Origin: Albugo candida
Taxonomy: Eukaryota; Oomycota; Peronosporomycetes; Albuginales; Albuginaceae
NCBI GenBank assembly: GCA_905220665.1
Contig: CAJNAR010000017.1
Span: 186,001 to 250,000, forward strand
Length of the DNA stretch: 64,000 nucleotides
Direction: 5' to 3'
Shown: positions 55,521 through 64,000 of the stretch, piece after piece
How the letters are laid out: each line of letters begins with the position of its first letter
Position numbering within the stretch: the first letter of the stretch is position 1
Program-made: the position numbers and the translations under genes
Notes under the pieces: generated by a model
What the model was told of the DNA's origin: nothing
The model's input: only the letters and a program-made list of their open reading frames with translations
Database searches by the model: none

Positions 55521-57314
55521 ATGAGCGGGAATGAATCCAATTCCCCGACTAGCGACATTGATGACAAAAATGCTGTTTCTTCCCAAGACTTTAAAGTAAG
55601 TGAGACTCTAGAGTCAAGAACGAAAAGCAGCAGCAATATCGAGGAGGATGGCGAAAGCGATTCTACTGATCATAGAATTGGCAAAAACAAGGTACCGACT
55701 TGCAAATGTTCTGACCAAGAATTCGAACAGCAAAAAGAGGCGGAAAAAGGTTCTACGTTATCGTCACAAGTGATAAAGTTGAAAGAGGAGATCAAGAAAC
55801 ATAAGATACTTTTAGAAGCGCTTGCGCCTGTCCCTGGTTTGGATAGGAATGTTTTGGAAGCTGTACTTCTCGAGGGGGACGCGATGAATCATGATCTTCG
55901 AGATGTGAAAATCGTCCATCAAGCAAAACAATTGCGTCAACTGAAGCAATTGATACAAAAAGAGCAACGACTCGCACATAATGCTCTCAATTCCATAAAG
56001 TTAATGGAGGTGGAGAAAGTAAAGATGGAGAGAGAGCTAGAGGCTGCTCATTTGCAGATCAAAAAAACAAAATTTCGAGTGGAGTCTTTGACTTTGAGAA
56101 ATGGAAGCGAAGTGATTAGTAGCAATCAGGCGGAAATGTCTCCACGTGTCTCTTCTAAACGTACCAACTCGCCCCATGCTGCTAATCAGCGGAAGTCTTC
56201 AACATGGAGATCCAAGTATGATGATCTGAAGATACATAATGATAAGCTTCAATCCGATATGAAGAAGTTGCATCGGGCGCTTACTCAAGAGTTGGGCGTC
56301 GACGCATCAATGCCTTTGATGGAACTTCTCGAGATGTACGGCCCAAATCAGAGTACAGGATCAGTGATTGGTGAAGGGGGGAAGCGAACTCGCTCTCAGC
56401 AGATTATCGTACTGAAGGCTAAAGTCAAGGAACTGAAACGCAAATTTGCTTTGGAAAGGCGTCGTGCTCCCAGCATAAGTAGCAATATGGAAGCCACAAA
56501 TCTCTATGAAAAACCTGGCGGAAGCATCGATGCAAAAGTAGGTTCCGAACTCGTCAAACAACACGAGCATAAACAGAAGCAACTAGATCAATTGATTTCC
56601 GACAATGAACAGTACCGCATTCGTGTGGAGCAACTTATTGGTAAACTCAAGGCTAGTCAATCACGGACGCATATATTAGAACAAGAAAGGAAAGAGAATA
56701 AGGCTAAGATCCAAGTTCTGGCCGAAAAGTCCGGTACGGATGATAAGCTTATCGACGCTCTCCAGGCTCAGGTGTCGTTATGGAAACAGAAGACACAGAA
56801 GGCAAAATGTGTACATACTGATGGAAATAATATCATAGGCACAAGTACAATTCTTCCATCTCTGAATACATCTCATTCCACAAGCCCTAGAGGACAAAAG
56901 TCACGAAATCACAGCAGATCGCATCATTCTAGTACAGCTGAGGTTTCTATAAAGCAGGTCGAAATGGCTATACCAGCTATACCAGTCTCCGAAACAGCTC
57001 GATACCGTCAGCTTCACGTCGAGAATGAGCGGCTTTTATGTGTTATAAGGGAGCTAAAGAAGCAACACGTCAAAACTTACATCACTCAGTCGCCAGGGAG
57101 TGCGACAGAATCACGCATTCCGGTATGTGAGCTCACACTTAACATTTCTACATCCTTTCACAACCTTTTGTGAATTTGATAGCGCCCTATGGAAAGCCGG
57201 GAATATGTCGACATCAATGCAACTAAAACAATTGAGAAAATGAGGAAAAGATTTTGTAAGCCTTTGGAAGAAACGGATCACGAGAACACGAGTCTTCCGC
57301 TAGCTCCACTTTAG
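55521..57314 (+). CDS. CCDC13: CCDC13-like coiled-coil protein (centriolar satellite/ciliogenesis)
   Basis: Two exons, 55,521-57,122 and 57,183-57,314 (intron 60 nt, phase 0), give 577 residues. Animal CCDC13 (about 715 residues) is a centriolar-satellite protein needed for cilium assembly. Matching wording: WRSKYDDLKIHNDKLQSDMK, LHRALTQELGVDASMPLMEL, then QQIIVLKAKVKELKRKFALE, and SRTHILEQERKENKAKIQVL followed by DDKLIDALQAQVSLW. The rest is Lys/Glu/Gln-rich coiled coil with a disordered Ser-rich linker (about residues 440-470). The final exon (MESREYVDINATKTIEKMRK, ending LPLAPL) has no known domain. Start: the first ATG of the frame. The assignment rests on the QQIIVLKAKV and DDKLIDALQAQV segments. 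Confidence 0.8.
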
Positions 57315-57386
57315 CATCACATGTGATGCTATTGACGAGGCAAACTGATGACAGAGATTCAATTATCTACCATAACAATATTGCGA

Positions 57387-57554
57387 ATGTTTGGCATATA
57401 CCCTGCTCAGCCTTCGACAGAAAGGTATGGCGAGAGATATAACAGAGTACACACGACTCGATTTCGTAGGCATGTCTCTCAGTGGCATGCTCCTGTCCCT
57501 TTGGAAGTATATCGACATTTTGGATGGGAAGTGAGCACGGCAATCAAGGAGTAG
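57387..57554 (+). CDS. Small basic ORF, hypothetical
   Basis: A frame of 55 codons from ATG 57,387 (MFGIYPAQPSTERYGERYNR, ending HFGWEVSTAIKE) sits between CCDC13 and the FHA gene. It is rich in Arg and Tyr/Trp and reads more like real protein than its size predicts. No domain is recognised. It could also be part of the 5' leader of the FHA gene. Confidence 0.25.
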   Translation: MFGIYPAQPSTERYGERYNRVHTTRFRRHVSQWHAPVPLEVYRHFGWEVSTAIKE

Positions 57555-57631
57555 AGAAAGTAGATCCAATCGCGGATGTAGAATGTCAAGGCCTTTTATT
57601 AAACATAATTAAGTATTTTGGCCGAGGTGAA

Positions 57632-58625
57632 ATGCCATCTCGATCACGTTCATATAGTATGAGATCATCACGCTCACGTAATCGAGCGATTACGAAACGA
57701 GAACGCCGTGTACGAAGAAGAAGTTTGAGCGACGAAGAAGCATATAGTAGACGATCATCTGATTCATATAATCGAAGCAAACGCCGCGACATATCAAACT
57801 CTCAAAGACGAAGCAGCTCACGATCGCAATCTCCATCAAGTTGTACTTCTGACGAAAGTTCATCTCATAAAAGAAGATCTTATAGCAGAAGATTCCAAAT
57901 TCGTGGGAGGCAGACCAGCATAGAAAGTCGCTCGAAGTCTCCAAATGCAAAGAATCCATCAGCTGTGTCCAATAAAATCCATGCTGTGCAGTAAGTTCCC
58001 ATCACGTGATGTTCCAACATGGTTAACGTCTCTGTCCATCAGATGGGGTAAACCGGAGGAAGATAATGCAACGAGGGAAGACGAAAATCAAGAACCGATC
58101 GAAAAACCGAATTTTGGTTTGAGTGGTGCCCTCGCAAAAGACCGAGTGACAGGAAATGCTGTCAACGGGGTGGTAATGAAGTGGTCGGAACCTACCAACG
58201 CTCGAAAACCTCAGTGCCGCTGGAGGTTATATGTATTCAAGGGCGAAACCTCAATTGGTATGACAGTTGAGTTTTGAAAATTTCATTCACTTATTCTCAT
58301 TTTATGTACCATAGCTACATTGCATATCTATTCCAAGAGCGCATTTTTGGTAGGCCGCGATAAAACCATCGCTGATGTTCTCACAGAACACGCATCATGT
58401 TCAAAGCAACATGCTGTCATCCAATTCCGTTTATTTGAAAAAGAAATTGAATCAGAGACGTCCATATCGGAAGTAAGGCCTTACATTCTGGACCTACAAA
58501 GTACCAATGGAACTTTTTTGAACGGCGAACGCATTGAAAGCTCCCGATACATTGAGTTACGTGAAAAGGATTTGTTGAGGTTCGGCGAGAGTACTCGAGA
58601 GTATGTTCTTCTTCGAGCTTCATGA
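57632..58625 (+). CDS. SNIP1/Pml1-like FHA-domain splicing factor
   Basis: Three exons (57,632-57,990; 58,043-58,257; 58,315-58,625) give 294 residues. Introns are 52 and 57 nt. The first about 115 residues are an Arg/Ser-rich domain (MPSRSRSYSMRSSRSRNR, NSQRRSSSRSQSPSS), followed by WGKPEEDN and KPNFGLSGALAKDRVTGNAV, the conserved bridge of SNIP1/DDL/Pml1. The FHA domain (about 180-290) has LVGRD, SCSKQHAVIQF and LDLQSTNGTFLNGE, the phosphothreonine-binding residues. The family belongs to the RES complex in spliceosome activation and pre-mRNA retention, and in plants to small-RNA biogenesis. Start: the first in-frame ATG before the RS region. Convergent with SNU13, 83 bp apart. Confidence 0.93.
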
Positions 58626-58708
58626 AGTTCTCAAAACCAGATAAAAAGATACCAGGAAAATGCGAGCATCTATTAGTATTTTATAGAGAAAAGAATCGAT
58701 TGTATGAA

Positions 58709-59095
58709 TCAAATTAGCAATTGCTCAATTTGTTCGCGCATGCTTTGAATTTGAGGTCCAAGTTGTGACGCTTCATTCGAAGTGATGGAGGCCGCAATGA
58801 CAGGACGTGACACACCGCACGCACGCCCAAGGGCAACTTTTGAAGGAACAAACACATAAGGAACATTCTTGTCTTCGCATAAAAGCGGTAAATGCAACAG
58901 AATCTCCAGGGGTTCAGCGTCAGCAGACATGATGATGAATTCTGAAATTCCACGATTTAGCGTCTTTGTTGCTTCATTTGCGCCTTTTTTGATTTGCTTG
59001 TAATTCGCAGCTTGCTGCACCAGATCCAATATGTTGACGGTCAATTTGGCATCTGCAAGTGGGTAGGCCTTGGGATTCACTGACGCTTCGCTCAT
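58709..59095 (-). CDS. SNU13: 15.5K U4/U6.U5 and box C/D snoRNP protein (L7Ae family)
   Basis: Single-exon frame of 128 residues, the usual family length. Binds the kink-turn of U4 snRNA and box C/D snoRNAs, working in splicing and rRNA 2'-O-methylation. Landmarks: [20 protein letters not shown], then [20 protein letters not shown] (kink-turn contact), then [40 protein letters not shown] and [11 protein letters not shown]. Essentially identical in layout to human SNU13 (NHP2L1). No oddities. Divergent from TOM70 with 155 bp between starts. Confidence 0.98.
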   Translation of the reverse strand: MSEASVNPKAYPLADAKLTVNILDLVQQAANYKQIKKGANEATKTLNRGISEFIIMSADAEPLEILLHLPLLCEDKNVPYVFVPSKVALGRACGVSRPVIAASITSNEASQLGPQIQSMREQIEQLLI

Positions 59096-59250
59096 AGTTA
59101 CCAGTAGAATACAGAAATGAAGTTGCTCACGACCAATGGATCACTGCTTTGATGTTCTGTTATGACCGAAATGTATGGGCACCCACACAAATCACGTATA
59201 TTAGGATCATCCCTAGAATAAATTCCACTGGCTGCCATTGCGAGTCAAAA

Positions 59251-61108
59251 ATGGCCACGCAAGAGCGCATTATCGTCAATATTGTTGTGATTGCTTGTCT
59301 AACAATAACCGCAACAGCTGTAGCCTACGAATCGTATTATAGGAAAAAACGACCTGCCATTGCACGCGAAAAGTCAACGTCAAAGAATGCAGCGGAAGGC
59401 GAAGATAATAGTACAACCGTAGAAACCATTCAGCAGGCGGAAAAAGAGATTGTAGAGAATGAAGAATGCACCATGCCAATGAATGAAGCCCCTACGAAAC
59501 CATTGATTCCAGGACAGAATACAGCTATAGAAGCAACAAGGAAATACAAAGCGGAATGTTACGACGAAGCAATCAAACTCTACTCTAAAGCCATTGATGA
59601 GTCCACGATCCAGCAAAATCCGGATCATAAAAATATCAAAGTAATGTATTCAAACAGGGCTGCTTCATATGAAAAGCTTGGTGACTATGCAAATGTGATT
59701 AACGACTGCACTCATGCTCTACGTTTGGATTTTGCGTGAGTTGATGGAACAAGTGTAATGTATGTCCTGACTAATTGTGCGCATTTCCAGGCATGCGAAA
59801 TCGTTCTTACGTCGATCTAAAGCAAGGCTACTTATCAAAGACTATTTTGGAGCCTTAGTAGATTTTGTCTGTCTGGTGCTGTTGTCCGAGCATAAAAACG
59901 AGGAAGTGGACGAGTCTTTGGCCAAGCAGATTGAGGAAGCTCACAAATCTTTAACAGAGACCGAAACCGCTCGACTGGAGAGAGAGAATAGTGGACAAGA
60001 AAGATTCTTACCTGATGATTATTTCATAGCATCGTACTTATCGTCTTTCCACCCAGATGATGATGAAAATGACATGCATCCAGTCAAATCCAGTGATCAT
60101 TACACTGAAAGCATTAGCTCACAGACTGACGCAACAGCAGATACTCTAGGCGAGTTACTGACTTGCCGAGGTCTGGTTCACAAAAAAGAACGGAAATATG
60201 CTCAAGCATCGCAAGACTTCAACGAGGCTTGTAAAATATTGAAGCCCGGAATGAAAGCATATTACACCGCACAAATCGAAAGTGGTCTCTTTCATCATCT
60301 GAAAGGTGATTTCGAGACCGCTAAAACATGCTTTGAGGCAGCTTTGGAGGAGAAACCAAACTCCCTCTTTTCATTCATTCGGCTGGGTGGACTTTGTTTC
60401 GATCGAAAAGACCTACCCGGAGCTTTGGAATGGTTTCAGAGAGCTTTCTCGATCAAACCTGACTGTCCTACCGCATATTTTCATCGTGGTCAGTTACGCT
60501 CGATTGACGTTTCTTTGGAACAATCGGCAACAGCGGAAGGGCTACAGGAAGCGATAAGCGACTTAACGCGTTGTATCGAACTCGCGTCAGATTTTGCTAT
60601 GGCGTACATGCAGCTAGGCGTACTTCATACCAGAGTTGGAGCATTCGAAGTGGGTACAACATATCTCAAGGCGGCAGCAGAATTGATTCCTGATGCGCCA
60701 GAAGCATACAACTACTTGGGCGAAATATATATGCAAATGCTTGGTGATCCGCAGTCAACTGTCAGCTTAGAAATGGTTGAAAACATGTTTGATAAAGCTT
60801 TAGAAGTGGATCCTACTTATCCTATGGCTTATATCAATAAGGGTTCTATCTTAGCCCAAAAGAACCCAGCAAATGCAGAAGACGCGCTAGGATTGTTCAA
60901 AAAAGCCATTGAAATGAGCCCACGATCAAAGCTCGCGTATGTGAACTTGGCTCAAGTCTACCTTGCGATGCAAGCCTACGATCTCGCAATTGAGCAAATA
61001 GATCAAGCTGTAAAATTGGTGTACACATCTCAAGAATACAGCGAACTTGCAGCGCTTCGTGTTACGGCTTCAGCTCACGCAGAGGCTAACAAATTACTAG
61101 GTAGATAA
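59251..61108 (+). CDS. TOM70: TOM70-like mitochondrial import receptor
   Basis: Two exons (59,251-59,735; 59,791-61,108; intron 55 nt, phase 2) give 600 residues, close to yeast and animal Tom70. The N-terminal anchor is at residues about 6-26 (IIVNIVVIACLTITATAVAY), followed by basic residues, orienting the rest to the cytosol. TPR repeats: AIEATRKYKAECYDEAIKLY in the clamp region that binds Hsp70/Hsp90 tails, MYSNRAASYEKLGDYANVIN, then RRSKARLLIKDYFGALVDF. A second TPR array at about residues 300-590 (GLFHHLKGDFETAKTCFEAA, ALEWFQRAFSIKPDCPTAYF, YMQLGVLHTRVGAFEVGTTY, AYVNLAQVYLAMQAYDLAIE) binds preproteins. An acidic disordered insert (about 230-280) separates them. ATG 59,251 is chosen because the anchor follows directly. 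Confidence 0.92.
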
Positions 61109-61285
61109 CACGCGATACAAATCGATTAATACACATTGAAGTGCAGGGCAGGCCATGTTACTGTAGTGACAAGCTACAAGATTGTCTATTTAGACGGTAG
61201 CAATGTAAACAGTCTGCTGCTCATGTATCGCCGACTGTTGGGATCTTTCGATTGTCAAAGTCAAAGACTCACATGCAATGCATAA

Positions 61286-64000
61286 ATGATGGAGCTTTCT
61301 TCTTCCAAACCATTGGTGAGTTCTATTGAACAAAGACACGACGATGATATGTCACTTATTGTAACGAATTGCGTTCGTAGAAACCAAGCGAGCTTCGATC
61401 AGCTTTCTCAAACGCAAAGGAACAAGCTGAACGTCATGCGAAAGTCAAAATTCTCGAGTTTACATCACTGACGGAATCACTGAAGAATGCAACGAGACCC
61501 AATATTTCGTCCGTTCCTATCGATAAGCCTGTATTTCAGCCCACACCCGTACAAGTATGGATAGAGGAATACACACCATTTCACACTCATCAGACTAAAA
61601 TAAGCTTCAGAAATGCAGATACATGTGCACGGCGCCTTCGAATTGAGCAAATCACATCACCATTTTTTAAAGTGTTACCATGCAGCAGTAATAAACACAA
61701 AGAGACGCTTATGACTGGCAAAGTGGCGGCAGGAATGGAAATATGTTTCATATTGGAATTCTATCCGAAAGAAATAATTGAGTATCAAGCAGAGGTTATA
61801 TGCTGCACTGAAAGAGAAAAATTTGCTATTCCGATATTCACAAAAGGAAAACATGCTATTATCGACATTCCCGATGTTATTCATTTCGGGGATTGCCCTG
61901 TCAAAGTACCGACAACAAGAGTTATGACTCTTCATAATGTTGGCTCAAGAAGTGCAACATTTTCCTTCAAATGTACAGATTGTGATACTTTCCGGGTATC
62001 TCCCCATATGGTTCTATTAGAACCAAAGGGTATCGGAATGCAGCTAGAGTTAATATTCACCCCGTCCAAGCTTACGTGTAATAACGGTGATTTGATTGTT
62101 TCCGATGATTCCGGACAAACGATGATCGTCCAGCTGGTTGCAAGCGTTCATAATTTAGCGGTCTACTTGAGTCAGTCCGCCCTAGACTTACCTTCCACAT
62201 ATATAACGCTCACAACAAGGAAAAGTGTCAGAATCCACAACGAAAGCGAGTATCCTTTGAATATTAGTTGGAAAGCCTTTCGAGATATTGCAAACGAGGA
62301 GCAAGAAAGAGGGCGAATCCTCAATGAATTGACTCTTATGGAAGAAGCAGAACAAGCAGAGCAGCAGCAAATTACCGATAACGAAGAAACCGAGCAGGTG
62401 TCTATAGTGACAGCACAGCTGAATAACCCATTTCATGCACGGAAAACAATTGAGGCACGATACAGAAACCTAAGGCGCGCAGCTTTAGAAGATGTTATGC
62501 ATTTTGTAAGCGATCAATTTACTATCGAACCAAGTGTAGGCTGTGTTTGGGCTCAGTCGACTCTCGATGTGATTGTGACTTTCACACCTTTAAAAGCGTC
62601 AAGTTATTCCACTGTCGCCTTTCTTGAAATAGCGGGTCAAGAAGAGCGTCTGATGCTGAGAATACGTGGTAAAGCAATTGGACCAAAGGTGAAAGTAATC
62701 GATCATGAGACTTTAGATTTTGGAGAGGTCGTCATCAATAATCGAGTGACCAAGTCATTCACAATTCAGAATCAAGGTGAAATTATCGCTCATTATACTA
62801 TGGTTCCGTCAACGGAGACAATGGACACTGATGATCAAAGCAATAATAATGACATGAAACAGATGACTGTATCACCTGCAAGGGGCATTTTAGATTTGAA
62901 AGAGACTTCCAATATCACAGTAACCTTCTGCGCGTCCAAAGTCGGGGAGTTATCAGAATCTGTTAGCTGCGAACTTGTTGGTTCCGACCGGATATTGATT
63001 GTTCGCCTCAAGGCAATCGTTATCCTACCTACTTTCCTGGTTGATACTGAAGAAATCGACTTTGGAATTGTGTCCTATTCTTTCGAAGCAACAAAGAGCA
63101 TTCGAGTGACGAATACATCTGACATTTTTTTCTACATTTCGCTTTCGATTGCGGAAGAAGAAAAATATCGAAAAAAAGAAGTGGAAATTCTGCCGACCTC
63201 TAGTGGCATCGAAAGTAAAGGAGCTTTAGACATTCAAATATCCTTTACTCCATTCAACATAAAGCGATATGACTATCATTTGGTATTGAGACTTCAGAAC
63301 ATTGATGAGGTTTTCTTGTCAATCCCAATAAAAGCGAAATGTCTTGTACCCGAAATTTACATTGAGCAACCAGAAGTCGACTATGGAGATTGCTTTCTGC
63401 ATCACCCTCATGAAGAAGTCTTGAATTTATGCAATACTTCCGACTTGAACGCGCGTTTTGAGATACAAAATCAAGAGGAATCTAGCAGGGATGCTGCTTG
63501 GTTTTGTGCCGATGTCAATTCCGGAATACTACTTCAAAAATCAACCACACAAGTTACTGTGTCTCTGATGTGTCAGAAGCTTGGCAAAGTAAGGCTCCCA
63601 TTGTGTGTTCAAATACTGGGTTCTCCGTTACTCCCTCTCACAGCAACGCTGAAGGCCACAAGCATCGGACCGATAGTTGAAATCACTCCGCAAGAAATAA
63701 ATTTTGGTAACGTAACGTGCTTGACTGAACATGTTCAAAAAGTCCAGCTGACAAATGTGTCACCAATCAGTGCTTCTTTCAGAACGCACATCAAGAGTTC
63801 GTGTTCGCGATTCTCTATCAATCAGAAACAGGGTGTAATCCCTCCAAACGACGTTCTCATTATGAAAGTCATTGCCTGTAGTGACGACACTGTTATCTCG
63901 AAGGATATATTGCAGATTTCCATAATGAATGGAGTAACTCTTACGGTCCCGCTTTCTCTTCGTGGCACTGGAAGTACTATATGGTCTTCGAGAGACTTGC
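61286..64000 (+). CDS. HYDIN: HYDIN-like axonemal central-pair protein, N-terminal part (3' truncated by window)
   Basis: Exon 1, 61,286-61,315 (10 codons), is joined by a 65-nt intron to a frame open from 61,381 to the window end, about 880 residues. HYDIN (about 5,000 residues in animals) builds the C2b projection of the ciliary central pair and controls bending. Matches to the animal N-terminus: VWIEEYTPFHTHQTKISFRN, CCTEREKFAIPIFTKGKHAI, FGDCPVKVPTTRVMTLHNVG, and an ASH/MSP-domain series with recurring (I/L)DFG-x-V starts (near 62,715 LDFGEVVINN, 63,055 EIDFGIVSYS, 63,700 EINFGNVTCL). The remainder lies beyond the window. The frame after 61,381 has no stop. Downstream of TOM70 by 177 bp. 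Confidence 0.94.

Overview
The window looks like nuclear DNA of a stramenopile, most likely an oomycete with flagellated zoospores. An Albugo-type biotroph would fit, but I cannot prove the genus. The evidence is: GT-AG introns of about 49-76 nt that restore the reading frame every time they are modelled; short intergenic gaps; several proteins of the motile flagellum; and transposons of the MULE/FAR1, Crypton and DDE kinds that are usual in oomycetes. No rRNA or tRNA genes were recognised.

Layout. 1-249 is the 3' end of an intact 2-oxoglutarate dehydrogenase E1 gene. About 250-20,700 is a decayed, gene-poor tract. It holds a ghost copy of the OGDH tail, pieces of two MULE transposases, a frameshifted DDE transposase, a kinesin-1 pseudogene, a decayed coiled-coil repeat gene, and several local tandem and inverted duplications. 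21,069-31,617 is a conserved block: MED20, CNOT1 (minus strand), and a 15-exon PDK1 kinase head-to-head with CNOT1. About 31,740-42,050 is a second repeat-rich tract. It contains a second kinesin-1 pseudogene, a MULE remnant with terminal inverted repeats, two copies of a SINE-like element with perfect target-site duplications, a Crypton-type tyrosine recombinase remnant, a Tc1/IS630-like transposase remnant, and a hypothetical gene carrying a perfect 184-bp tandem duplication.

42,142 to the end is gene-dense: a RING/SIM protein (probable SUMO-targeted ubiquitin ligase), IQCH, a PH-domain protein fused to a SNAP-25-like Qbc-SNARE, CCDC180, a CDF metal transporter, CCDC13, an FHA/SNIP1-like splicing factor, SNU13, TOM70, and the first roughly 880 residues of HYDIN.

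How the genes fit together. IQCH, CCDC180, CCDC13 and HYDIN are all cilium or flagellum proteins and lie within 20 kb, mixed with RNA-processing (SNU13, SNIP1-like) and organelle genes (TOM70). CNOT1 (mRNA deadenylation) and MED20 (Mediator) are core gene-expression factors. PDK1 is the master kinase of AGC kinases. The most unusual protein is the PH-SNARE fusion. The most unusual DNA feature is the SINE-like pair with target-site duplications.
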